A stretch of 64,000 nucleotides of DNA from Bin87 sp034421995. GTDB taxonomy: Bacteria > Chloroflexota > Dehalococcoidia > Lucifugimonadales > UBA3495. Positions 56,729 to 64,000 of the stretch are shown here, in pieces. A program made the position numbers and the translations under genes. Position 1 is the first letter of the stretch, and the number at the start of each line of letters is the position of its first letter. The stretch covers positions 1-64,000 of the forward strand of contig DAOUJY010000057.1 in assembly GCA_034421995.1 (NCBI GenBank). Direction: 5' to 3'. The notes below the pieces were generated by a model. It worked only from the letters and a program-made list of their open reading frames with translations. It made no database searches and was not told the DNA's origin.

Positions 56729-57319
56729 ATGATTCAATCCCAGGACGTATTCCGAGTCTTCCAGGAGCACCGGGGCGATGCCATCGTGATTCCCACCGGT
56801 ACTTCCGGTCGCCACTGGCGGGAATTCAGCACCAACGAAAACCGGGATCTGAACATGGGCGGCGCAATGGGCCAGACCACTTCTGCGGCCCTGGGCCTGG
56901 CCCTGGGGCTGCCTGATGAAAAGGTGGTGCTGTTCGATTCCGAGGGCGCGCTGCTGATGAACATGGGGATACTCGCCACCATCGCCGGCAAGAAGCCGCA
57001 AAACTTCTGCCACATCCTGTTGGACAATGAGTGCTACGCCACCACCGGCGGGCAGCCGGTTCCCAACGCGCAGGAGATCAACTACGCCGGCATGGCCAAG
57101 GAATCCGGTTATTCCGCTGCCTACAGCTTCGAGGACCTGGAAGAGTTCGCCACCAACGTGGAGCAAATAATGCGGGAAACCGGCCCGGTATTCGTCGCCA
57201 TCAAGGTCGTTCCGGAGATAGAGAACGAGCCAATCGGCATGAGGGTGCGTCCCCCGACCCGCAGCCGCGCCGAAACCATCCGGGACTTGCAGACCGAGTT
57301 GGGCATTAGCGCCGATTAG
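56729..57319 (+). CDS. ThDP decarboxylase subunit beta (ComE-like)
   Basis: About 196 residues, the ThDP-binding subunit. The cofactor motif region reads VLFDSEGALLMNMGILATIA then DNECYATTGGQP. The usual G-D-G of this motif is S-E-G here, with Glu in place of the metal-binding Asp, an odd variation. The rest is typical. Start after GGAGGCAAAACA. Works with the alpha chain directly upstream. Confidence 0.82.
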   Translation: MIQSQDVFRVFQEHRGDAIVIPTGTSGRHWREFSTNENRDLNMGGAMGQTTSAALGLALGLPDEKVVLFDSEGALLMNMGILATIAGKKPQNFCHILLDNECYATTGGQPVPNAQEINYAGMAKESGYSAAYSFEDLEEFATNVEQIMRETGPVFVAIKVVPEIENEPIGMRVRPPTRSRAETIRDLQTELGISAD

Positions 57320-57503
57320 CGTCAGGGGCTGGCGACGTTCAGAGGAATGTCGCGGGTTCCTGCCGTTCTTGGCCACCGTGGTCCTCCTTCTCGGGTTGGC
57401 AGTTGTTCCGATAAGGATGACGCGGTGGCTTTCTTCTTGCCGCTGGAGTGCCCGTTGCACCACGTCCGGGCGCTCTGCTGGCGCCCATGGTTGGAGACAA
57501 GCA

Positions 57504-57914
57504 ATGCCAAAGATAATCCCCGTACCCGATGAGCTCAGCCAGCCCTTCTGGGACGCGGTGAACGAACAGCGCCTGATCCTCCAGAACTGCACCGCCTGCG
57601 ACAAGCTTCAGTACCCGCCCCAGGCGGCCTGCCAGGTGTGCAGCTCCGCCGGCGGGCTGGAGTGGAAAGAGGTGGATGGCAAGGGCCACATCGCCGCCTA
57701 CATCGTCATCGAGGACGGCCGCCTCAACCGTCGGATGCCCGATCAACCCTACAATCTCGCCCTGGTGACGCTGGACCAGGACCCCACGGTGAACTTCTAC
57801 TCCAACCTGCCGGGCGTCCCGCCCTACGAGGTGCCGGTGGGCGCCGCCGTGGAAGTCACCTTCGAGGAAGTGGCCCCCGGACAGTTGATACACGAGTGGC
57901 GGCTGGTGGAATAA
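57504..57914 (+). CDS. DUF35 OB-fold/zinc-ribbon protein
   Basis: A 136-residue protein with a rubredoxin-like zinc ribbon (CTACDKLQYPPQAACQVC) and an OB-fold (AAYIVIEDGRLN, then VPVGAAVEVTFEEV). Such proteins pair with SCP2-type thiolases, as with the next gene, and may channel acyl-CoA substrates. The gene sits 61 bases before the thiolase. The 184-base spacer upstream shows no gene. Confidence 0.88.
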   Translation: MPKIIPVPDELSQPFWDAVNEQRLILQNCTACDKLQYPPQAACQVCSSAGGLEWKEVDGKGHIAAYIVIEDGRLNRRMPDQPYNLALVTLDQDPTVNFYSNLPGVPPYEVPVGAAVEVTFEEVAPGQLIHEWRLVE

Positions 57915-57974
57915 CCGCCATTCATTGAAAATTCGGGCTTATTCGCGGATAAGCGGCAAGCAAAAGGACAGACT

Positions 57975-59291
57975 ATGACCAGCAGCAACAACTTCCAGTG
58001 GCGCCGGGATCAGGACGGCCTGGGCGTTTGGGAACACCGGGGCCAGGTGGCCGTCGTCGGCTACGGCCATTCGCCGGTGGACCGCCGGTGGGACGGCGAG
58101 AACCTGGATACCTCCCTGGGCGCTTACACCATCATGGCCTGCGAAAAGGCCATGGAGCAGGCCGGAGTCACCATTGACCAGGTGGACGGCATCGTCTGCT
58201 GTGACAGCCACATCGCCGGCGGCAGCGGCGGGACTGCCTCCGTGTGGGCGCCCCGACCCTACTTCGACCCACCCTACGACTCCGAGTACGGCCTGACCCT
58301 GATTAACGCCCAGTGGCTCATCAGCGCTATGGGCTTCAAGAACGTCAAATTTGCCCCCACCGGAGTGCCGACCATCGGCGAGATGGTGGGCATGGCGTCC
58401 CAAGCCGTGGGCGATGGCGTCTGCTCCACCTGTCTGGTCATCTATCCCACCGGCAACATGGAGGGCCGCTACCGGCGGGGCGGCGAGAATGCCGACGACT
58501 ACGCCCGAGGCGCGCGCCAGTGGACCGTGCCCTGGGGCAACCACGGCGGCAACGACTTCATCAACATCTTTCCCCACCTCCAGTACCTGATGAGGTACGG
58601 CGGCGAACATGCGGATCTTGCCCCCTTCGTCATAAACCAGCACAAGAATGGGATGCTCACGCCCTGGGGATACAACGCTACCCACAACATACAACCCATA
58701 TCGGTGGAGGACTACATCGGCTCCCGGCCAATTTTGAAACCCCTGCTCATCTGGGACTGTGACCGCCCCGTCAACGCCTCGGCAGCCTACCTGTTCACCA
58801 CCGCCGAGCGGGCGCAGGACCTGAAATCCCAGCCCGTGTACGTGCTCAACCATTCCCAGCACAACTTCCGGTTCCGCACCACTCAGCCTGACCTGGACGA
58901 GGTGGAGATGTGGACCGACCGGCAGGCCGCCCGGATGTACGAAGGCGCCGGCCTGGGCCCCGCCGACGTGGACATCTTCAACCCCTACGACGGCTACTCC
59001 ATAATGACCCAGTTCTTCCTGGAAGGCTTCCAGTGGCACGGGGTCAAGCGGGGCGAGGCCCTGTCCTTCTACGCCGGCGACATCAGCGTCAAAGGCCCGC
59101 ACCCCTTCAGCTCCAGCGGCGGCAACCTGGGCAACGGTCGCACTCGCACCGCCATGTACACCGACAGCATCGAGCAACTCCGGGGCACCGCCGGCGACCG
59201 CCAGGTAACCGTGCGGGCCGAAACCGCCCTGTGCGCCTTCTCCACCCCCAGCAGCGGCGGCTGGCTGATGCTGGGCAAGTACCCTTCGTGA
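57975..59291 (+). CDS. SCP2-type thiolase-like protein
   Basis: A 438-residue thiolase-fold protein of the lipid-transfer/DUF35-partner branch. VAVVGYGHSPVDRR opens; the C-terminal HPFSSSGGNLGNGRTRTAMY and NPYDGYSIMTQFFLEGFQW are typical. The usual nucleophile Cys region (near residue 115) reads APTGVPTIGEMVGMASQAV and lacks an obvious Cys, so it may do retro-aldol or acyl-transfer chemistry rather than ordinary thiolysis. Forms a unit with DUF35. Confidence 0.85.
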   Translation: MTSSNNFQWRRDQDGLGVWEHRGQVAVVGYGHSPVDRRWDGENLDTSLGAYTIMACEKAMEQAGVTIDQVDGIVCCDSHIAGGSGGTASVWAPRPYFDPPYDSEYGLTLINAQWLISAMGFKNVKFAPTGVPTIGEMVGMASQAVGDGVCSTCLVIYPTGNMEGRYRRGGENADDYARGARQWTVPWGNHGGNDFINIFPHLQYLMRYGGEHADLAPFVINQHKNGMLTPWGYNATHNIQPISVEDYIGSRPILKPLLIWDCDRPVNASAAYLFTTAERAQDLKSQPVYVLNHSQHNFRFRTTQPDLDEVEMWTDRQAARMYEGAGLGPADVDIFNPYDGYSIMTQFFLEGFQWHGVKRGEALSFYAGDISVKGPHPFSSSGGNLGNGRTRTAMYTDSIEQLRGTAGDRQVTVRAETALCAFSTPSSGGWLMLGKYPS

Positions 59292-59318
59292 TGATTCCGG
59301 CGGCTGAGCCAGCGACAC

Positions 59319-60515
59319 ATGAACGATGTCCCCGGGTGGCTTGAACGACTGGACGCCGGGCGCTCCGGTGGCGCGCCATTGGAAACGCCCGCATTCATCT
59401 ACGACGAGGCGGGCATCCTCCGGCTGCTGGGAAAGGCCGCAGAGATCCGGGAAAGCAGCGGTTGCCGGCTGCTTTTCGCGGTAAAGTCCTTCTGCTTCCG
59501 CGACGCGCTGGAGCTGATGGCTCCCCATTTGGATGGATTCGCCGCCAGTTCCCTCTTCGAGGCGAGGCTGGCGCGGTCGGTCCTCCGCGACCGGGGCACG
59601 GTGCATTTCACCACCCCGGGACTGCGGCCCCAGGACGCGGCCGATGCGGGAGCGCTCTGCGATTACGTCACCTTCAACTCGGCCAACCAATTGCGATCCC
59701 ATCGCAACGCATTGCATCCGGCGGTCCAGGTCGGCCTGCGGGTGAACCCGGAACTGTCTTTCATCGGTGACGCGCGGTACGACCCCTGCCGGCCGGCGTC
59801 CCGGTTGGGTGAGCCGCTGCCAACGGTGGCGCAAATTCTGGACCAGGGCGAGGCCGTGTCCGGTCTGCTGCTCCACACCAACTGCGACGCCACCGACTTC
59901 GGCCAGCTTGAAGCCACCGTGAATAAAATCCGTCGCGGTCTGGGTCCCCGGTTGGACGACGGCCGGCTGCGGTGGATCAACCTGGGCGGCGGATACCTGT
60001 TTGAAGACGAATACGGCGGCGACGCCCCCGACCTGACGCCCCTGTACCGCGCGATAGATTTTCTGCAACGCGGCTGTAGCCTGGAGACGATCATAGAACC
60101 GGGCGCCGCGCTGATCCGGACGGCGTGCTGCCTGGTATCCACCGTGCTGGAGATCCAAACGCGGAGCGGCGGAAGAACGGCGATCCTAGATACGACGGTG
60201 AACCATATGCCGGAGGTTTTTGAGTACCAGTATGAACCGGACGTCCTGGGCCATCGGGACGACGCCGATTGGGCCTGTACGCTGGCGGGATGCACCTGCC
60301 TCGCCGGGGACGTCTTTGGGGAGTACCGCTTTGACCGTCCCTTGGCGGTGGGCGACCGGGTCGTATTTCTCAACATGGGCGCCTACACCCTCGTCAAGGC
60401 CCATATGTTCAACGGCGTCAATCTGCCGACGATTTACGCCCTCACCGCGGGCGGTGACCTGCTGACGAAACGACGCTACACCTACGACGATTTCGCAGCG
60501 CGATGGGGAGCCTGA
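59319..60515 (+). CDS. Type III PLP decarboxylase (carboxynorspermidine decarboxylase-like)
   Basis: A 398-residue protein with alanine-racemase-like barrel. The PLP Lys is in RLLFAVKSFCFRDALELM; LLLHTNCDATDF, WINLGGGYLFEDEYG, IIEPGAALIRTACC and CTCLAGDVFGEYRFD follow the NspC pattern. NspC decarboxylates carboxy(nor)spermidine in polyamine synthesis. No carboxynorspermidine dehydrogenase gene is beside it, and its place after thiolase genes suggests a related but different acid substrate. Confidence 0.85.
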   Translation: MNDVPGWLERLDAGRSGGAPLETPAFIYDEAGILRLLGKAAEIRESSGCRLLFAVKSFCFRDALELMAPHLDGFAASSLFEARLARSVLRDRGTVHFTTPGLRPQDAADAGALCDYVTFNSANQLRSHRNALHPAVQVGLRVNPELSFIGDARYDPCRPASRLGEPLPTVAQILDQGEAVSGLLLHTNCDATDFGQLEATVNKIRRGLGPRLDDGRLRWINLGGGYLFEDEYGGDAPDLTPLYRAIDFLQRGCSLETIIEPGAALIRTACCLVSTVLEIQTRSGGRTAILDTTVNHMPEVFEYQYEPDVLGHRDDADWACTLAGCTCLAGDVFGEYRFDRPLAVGDRVVFLNMGAYTLVKAHMFNGVNLPTIYALTAGGDLLTKRRYTYDDFAARWGA

Positions 60516-61873
60516 GCAGCGTCATGGCGACTGCCGAACTGTACGAACGGGAGCTGATCGTCCCCACCACCGGATCGGAAACGAACTTGCGCCAGCGGCT
60601 TTGCGAGGCCGTGATGCGTCAACTGCAACCGGGCGAGATGCCGATCAGGTTGGCGGTTACAGGCAAGGCGCCGATCCCAAATTCCGGTCAGGAAGGACAT
60701 CACTGCGAAGTTGGCCTGCTGCGCGGGTTGGAGGGCCACCGGCGGGCGGCATCCCTATTCCGCCTGGACCGCCGGCCGGTGGAAAACTCCGAGCAGTTCA
60801 ACGCGGTCCTGCTGGTGCCCACCGGGGTGGGAGCGGAGATCGGCGGCCACGCCGGGGACGCCATGCCGGTGGCCGCCCTGCTGGCCGCGGTCTGCGACAC
60901 GCTGATCACCCATCCCAACGTGGTGAACGCATCGGACGTCATTGATATGCCGGCCAACTCCCTTTACGTGGAGGGCAGCGTGATCGCCCGGCTGATGCAG
61001 GGTCAGTTGGGTTTGCAGCGGGTCCGCAACAATCGTTTGCTGGTGGTGATCGGCCCCCATGACGACGAACTCTTCGTCCATGCGGCCATCAATTCGATCA
61101 ATGCGGCCCGGACGTCCTATGGGTTGATCCAGCCGCAGGTGCTGCGGCTGGAGAACGGCCTGGAGATGGACTCCACCTACGCCCGGTCCGGGCGGGCCGC
61201 CGGCCGGGTACGGGGGCTGGAACCTCTGTTTGCGGAACTGGACCGGCGGCGCGACCAATATGACGCCGTGGCCATCACGTCCCTGATCGGAGTGCCGGCC
61301 GGCTACCATTTTGAGTACTTTGACCGCATGGGCGACATGGTCAACCCCTGGGGCGGCGTGGAGGCGATGCTGACCCATGCGATTTCGTCCCGGTACGACG
61401 TGCCTTCGGCCCATGCTCCCATGCTGGACAGCCGAGAGATTGCCAACGCCGACCCCGGCGTGGTCGATCCCCGCATGGCCGCGGAGGCCGTGTCGCTGGC
61501 GATGATCCAGTGCATCCTGAAAGGGTTGCAGCGCAGCCCCCGGCTGGTCACCGACCCGGAAGCCCGGCGGCATCACAGCGTTCTCAACGCTGCCGACGTG
61601 TCGTGCCTGGTGATCCCCGACGGATGCCTGGGGCTGCCCACCCTGGCGGCGTTGGAGCAGGGCATCTCCACCATCGCCGTGCGGGAGAACCGCAACCTGA
61701 TGAGCAACGACCTCACGGGACTGCCCTGGACGGCAGGCCAGCTGCACATCGTGGAGAACTACTGGGAGGCCGCCGGCGTAATGGCCGCGCTGCGCGCCGG
61801 GGTGGACCCGGCGACGGTGCGCCGGCCGCTGACCGGAGCGGCGGTTGCTGGATTCCCGCTTTCGCGGGAATGA
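60503..61873 (+). CDS. DUF3326-like protein
   Basis: A 456-residue protein. The stretch VLLVPTGVGAEIGGHAGDAM, then ITHPNVVNASDVIDMPANSL and a C-terminal DGCLGLPTLAALEQGISTIA, are those of the DUF3326 family, which has no assigned reaction. It overlaps the PLP decarboxylase by 13 bases, so the two are co-expressed. The last residues (AGFPLSRE) and the stop codon come from a palindromic repeat at the 3' end. Confidence 0.75.
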   Translation: MGSLSSVMATAELYERELIVPTTGSETNLRQRLCEAVMRQLQPGEMPIRLAVTGKAPIPNSGQEGHHCEVGLLRGLEGHRRAASLFRLDRRPVENSEQFNAVLLVPTGVGAEIGGHAGDAMPVAALLAAVCDTLITHPNVVNASDVIDMPANSLYVEGSVIARLMQGQLGLQRVRNNRLLVVIGPHDDELFVHAAINSINAARTSYGLIQPQVLRLENGLEMDSTYARSGRAAGRVRGLEPLFAELDRRRDQYDAVAITSLIGVPAGYHFEYFDRMGDMVNPWGGVEAMLTHAISSRYDVPSAHAPMLDSREIANADPGVVDPRMAAEAVSLAMIQCILKGLQRSPRLVTDPEARRHHSVLNAADVSCLVIPDGCLGLPTLAALEQGISTIAVRENRNLMSNDLTGLPWTAGQLHIVENYWEAAGVMAALRAGVDPATVRRPLTGAAVAGFPLSRE

Positions 61874-61898
61874 CGGGTAGAGAAAGCGGGAATGACGG
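61848..61898. repeat. Palindromic repeat, CCCGC variant, with extra half-copy
   Basis: CTGGATTCCCGCTTTCGCGG plus GAATGACGG, followed by a partial second copy GAGAAAGCGGGAATGACGG. It overlaps the end of the DUF3326 gene and provides its stop. Confidence 0.8.
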
Positions 61899-61916
61899 AT
61901 AAGGGGCGACCGCCCC

Positions 61917-62195
61917 CTACCCGGGCAGCAGGCCGTCGCCGATGAAGATGTGCTCCGCTTCGTCCAGCGTGAGGTCCGTTTCGGGCAGGATCAGGTCCGA
62001 TTCCACCAATTCGTCAAGGGGCAGCGGCTCGCCCCGGTCCCGCACCAGTTGGAACATCTCGTCCAGCAGAGATTGGAATTGGGCGCCGTCCTCAGCGGCC
62101 ACCGCCTCTACCATACGGTTGTCAATGTCGTTGAGGTCGTCGATGGCCGACCCGGGCAGGTTGAACTGCCCCTCGCCAAGTATCCGTACAATCAC
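61917..62195 (-). CDS. pspAA: PspA-associated protein PspAA
   Basis: A 92-residue acidic protein beginning MIVRILGEGQFNLPGSAIDD. LPLDELVESDLILPETDLTL and a final GDGLLPG are the usual PspAA features. It lies just downstream of pspA on the same strand, as in Actinobacteria and Chloroflexota. Presumed partner of PspA in envelope stress. Confidence 0.85.
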   Translation of the reverse strand: MIVRILGEGQFNLPGSAIDDLNDIDNRMVEAVAAEDGAQFQSLLDEMFQLVRDRGEPLPLDELVESDLILPETDLTLDEAEHIFIGDGLLPG

Positions 62196-62235
62196 GTTCA
62201 GCGCTCCAGTATTGCGGAAAGAGGTGGGGCGTCAG

Positions 62236-62958
62236 TCAGGCGCTGGCCCCGCTGGGCGGAGTTGTCCCGTTGGGGTTTTTCAGCGCGGCCAACTCGGCTT
62301 CAACAGTGCTGGAAGTCGAGATCTGCGCCAGTTCCCGCTCGATGTCGTCCTGGGGGCCGGTGATGTCGTCCAGCACCCCTGACGCCACCAGCTCGTCAAT
62401 GGCACCGGCCTTGGCCTTCATCTGGTCAGTCTTGTTCTCGGCCCGCTGCACCGCCAGCGAGACGTCGCCCATCTCCTCGGAAATGCCGCCGAGGGCGGCG
62501 CCGATGCGGACCTGGGCCTGGGCCGCCGAATACTGCGCCTTGATGATCTCCTTCTTGTTGCGGAAGGCGTCCACCTTGGCCTGGAGGCGCTTTTCGGCCT
62601 CGGTCAACTTCTCCTGCTCCCGCTCCATGCCGGCGATCTGCTCGTCCAGACCCTCCAGCTCAATCAGGGCGGTCTGCTTGCGTTGGAGGGCCAGGCGGGC
62701 CAGGTCGTCGCGGTCGGCGTCCACCGCCTGGCGGGCCTGCCGGTCCAGGCGGGCGATGTTCTCCTGAACCCGCTCGGCCTGCTGCTGGATGCGTCGCTTG
62801 GCGGTCACCATCTCGACGACGCCGCGCTTGACGTTCTGGAGCATTTCCAGCTGCTTCTCGTAGGAGTAGTCCAGGGTCTCCCGCGGATCCTCAGCGGAGT
62901 CCAATATCCGGTTCATTTTCGATTTCACGATGGTTGACATTCGGGAAAACATTCCCAT
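62236..62958 (-). CDS. pspA: Phage shock protein A (PspA/IM30 family)
   Basis: A 240-residue, almost fully helical ESCRT-III-like protein. The N-terminal amphipathic helix (MSTIVKSKMNRILDSAEDPR) is followed by ETLDYSYEKQLEMLQNVKRG and a long coiled coil. The C-terminal part after ITGPQDDIERELAQ is short and Pro/Thr-rich. It protects the inner membrane under stress. Genes for PspAA and a small membrane protein flank it. Confidence 0.92.
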   Translation of the reverse strand: MGMFSRMSTIVKSKMNRILDSAEDPRETLDYSYEKQLEMLQNVKRGVVEMVTAKRRIQQQAERVQENIARLDRQARQAVDADRDDLARLALQRKQTALIELEGLDEQIAGMEREQEKLTEAEKRLQAKVDAFRNKKEIIKAQYSAAQAQVRIGAALGGISEEMGDVSLAVQRAENKTDQMKAKAGAIDELVASGVLDDITGPQDDIERELAQISTSSTVEAELAALKNPNGTTPPSGASA

Positions 62959-63021
62959 GATCTCACCTTCCTAATGAATGATTGTTTTCAACTGCGGCGC
63001 GCCGGCGGATCCGGCGACGGC

Positions 63022-63204
63022 TCAATAGCCGCGTCTTGAACCGGACCCGAAGAAGGCCCAGCCCAACATCACCACCGCCGCAATAACGCACAGCACGCCG
63101 GCGATACGGAGCAGGAAATCCAACACGCCCAGGATCATCAGTATGCCCAGGGCCAGCAGGGCCAATCCCAGCAAGATGCCGGCAGTTCTACCAAATCCTC
63201 CCAT
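63022..63204 (-). CDS. Small two-helix membrane protein
   Basis: A 60-residue protein with two membrane helices (ILLGLALLALGILMILGVLD and IAGVLCVIAAVVMLGWAFFG) and a short basic end (GSGSRRGY). It precedes pspA on the same strand and likely belongs to the envelope-stress group. No family assigned. Confidence 0.65.
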   Translation of the reverse strand: MGGFGRTAGILLGLALLALGILMILGVLDFLLRIAGVLCVIAAVVMLGWAFFGSGSRRGY

Positions 63205-63378
63205 CGGGGTTCCTCCATCGTCGGTTTGGTGTGGATAGAGGATAATAGTCGCTGCCGGCGGCGGTCAAGCCGGGCCGTTCTCTGAGTAGGCCGATCCTGG
63301 GCTATAATGTGGCATCCTGCGTCGCGCCGCTGGCGGGATCCGGGCGTTCCCATTCTTTCTCCGCTTGGGGAGTCCACA

Positions 63379-64000
63379 ATGAGCAAGCAATCATCGTTGG
63401 GACGGCTGTTCGGTCGTCTCATGGGCCGCGGCAATAACCGGCCGGCCGGAACAGCCGACCGCCGGGCTGTGGACAACAGCATCCGCGCCGCGCAGGTTGG
63501 CGACGTAGTGGTCGTGCAGGGTTTCCACTTGGACTACGACGATGCCTACCTGCTGGTGGAGCAACTCCACCGGTACGCCGGCAGCGGCATCGAATGGCGC
63601 GAGCTGGTGGCTGCCGACGCCCAACGGCGCCTTTGGCTGGAGTGGTCCGGCGACGGCAACAACCTTTTCGTCACGGCGACCACGGAACGCCGGCCGGTGG
63701 GGCTGGACGCCATCGGCTTGACCGAAGATGACCTCATCGCCCTGGACGAGGAGCATTCCATCGACAACGGCGTGGTCATTGCAGAGCGGCGTTATTCCTA
63801 CCGCAACAGTTTCGAGGCGTTTTATTACCCGGGCGACCGTCCCGGCGAAGGAGAGGGTTTCTATATGTGGGAGTTCCTGGCGGACGATGGGCAGGATATG
63901 CTGGCCGTCACCAAGTTCGAGGGCCTCCCCTTTGAAGCCCACTTCAGCGAAATCATAGATCCTGACAACGTGCTGGTGTATCCGGGGCAGCGGTCAGAGA
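63379..64000 (+). CDS. DUF4178-like protein, cut by the window edge
   Basis: At least 207 residues, with no stop before the window ends. It starts MSKQSSLGRLFGRLMGRGNN, then a variable linker and a domain with AAQVGDVVVVQGFHLDYDDA, ELVAADAQRRLWLEWSGDG, AERRYSYRNSFEAFYYPGDR and GFYMWEFLADDG, matching DUF4178-type modules. The initiation site is plausible, with a TATAAT at 63303-63308 upstream. Read against the minus-strand pspA group. Function unknown. Confidence 0.75.
   Translation, partial: MSKQSSLGRLFGRLMGRGNNRPAGTADRRAVDNSIRAAQVGDVVVVQGFHLDYDDAYLLVEQLHRYAGSGIEWRELVAADAQRRLWLEWSGDGNNLFVTATTERRPVGLDAIGLTEDDLIALDEEHSIDNGVVIAERRYSYRNSFEAFYYPGDRPGEGEGFYMWEFLADDGQDMLAVTKFEGLPFEAHFSEIIDPDNVLVYPGQRSE

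Noticed and set aside
57939..60158. Long minus-strand open frame of 739 codons
   Set aside because: It is the antisense shadow of the thiolase and PLP decarboxylase genes in GC-rich DNA; its residue makeup is rich in Gly/Val/His/Gln and has no family motif.

Overview
The window is a GC-rich (about 60 percent by eye) bacterial chromosome segment. Gene content suggests a Chloroflexota lineage of the Dehalococcoidia/SAR202 type: a GMC oxidoreductase, an acyl-CoA dehydrogenase, DUF35/thiolase pairs, an AprB-like ferredoxin, PspA with its PspAA partner, menaquinone-type UbiE/UbiX/UbiA genes and a T-box in front of trpE. That placement is inference; there is no rRNA or other marker to settle it. 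No tRNA, rRNA or CRISPR array was seen.

Layout. 0.2-9.9 kb: an MFS transporter, an ATPase/TOPRIM-like gene pair, an orphan aprB, two PaREP1/HEPN-like genes, prmC-prfA, small envelope proteins, menG/ubiE and a RibD-like reductase. 9.9-12.3 kb: ubiX and a ThDP enzyme cut in two by one in-frame TAG. 12.4-16.9 kb: a complete 4,493-bp IS1595-family element with 28-bp perfect terminal inverted repeats, an 8-bp target duplication and nine small cargo genes. 17.8-30 kb: metabolic and transport genes (GMC oxidoreductase, ABC ATPase, MFS, GalU, acyl-CoA dehydrogenase) with small regulators. 29.6-35.3 kb: ruvX, vapBC and alaS, then a second ATPase/DUF4276 pair. 35.4-41.8 kb: ubiA, a Phd/PIN pair, and a T-box leader followed by trpE, a TPR gene, a VOC gene and trpG. 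42.4-49.3 kb: two unknown genes with a DGQHR-like motif and Cys pairs, rtcB, a tandemly duplicated toxin-antitoxin module, and MmgE/PrpD with a 2-hydroxyacid dehydrogenase. 50-55 kb: an NhaA antiporter with a His-rich loop, a BioD/DRTGG protein, a pentapeptide-repeat protein and a SelW-like selenoprotein whose Sec codon is an in-frame TGA. 55-62 kb: a divergent cluster of two MaoC-like genes against a split ThDP decarboxylase, DUF35, thiolase, a PLP decarboxylase and a DUF3326 protein. 62-64 kb: the PspA envelope-stress group and a truncated DUF4178-like gene.

Short palindromic repeats occur throughout. The commonest has the core ATTCCGGCTTTCGCCGGAAT, sometimes with a second hairpin nested in its loop. 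They sit between genes, inside the T-box leader, and in frame inside several coding sequences. The strongest candidates for new biology are the selenoprotein, the cargo-bearing IS1595 element with its structured leader RNA and three-member small-protein family, the two ATPase/TOPRIM-like pairs, and the ThDP/thiolase/PLP/DUF3326 cluster.
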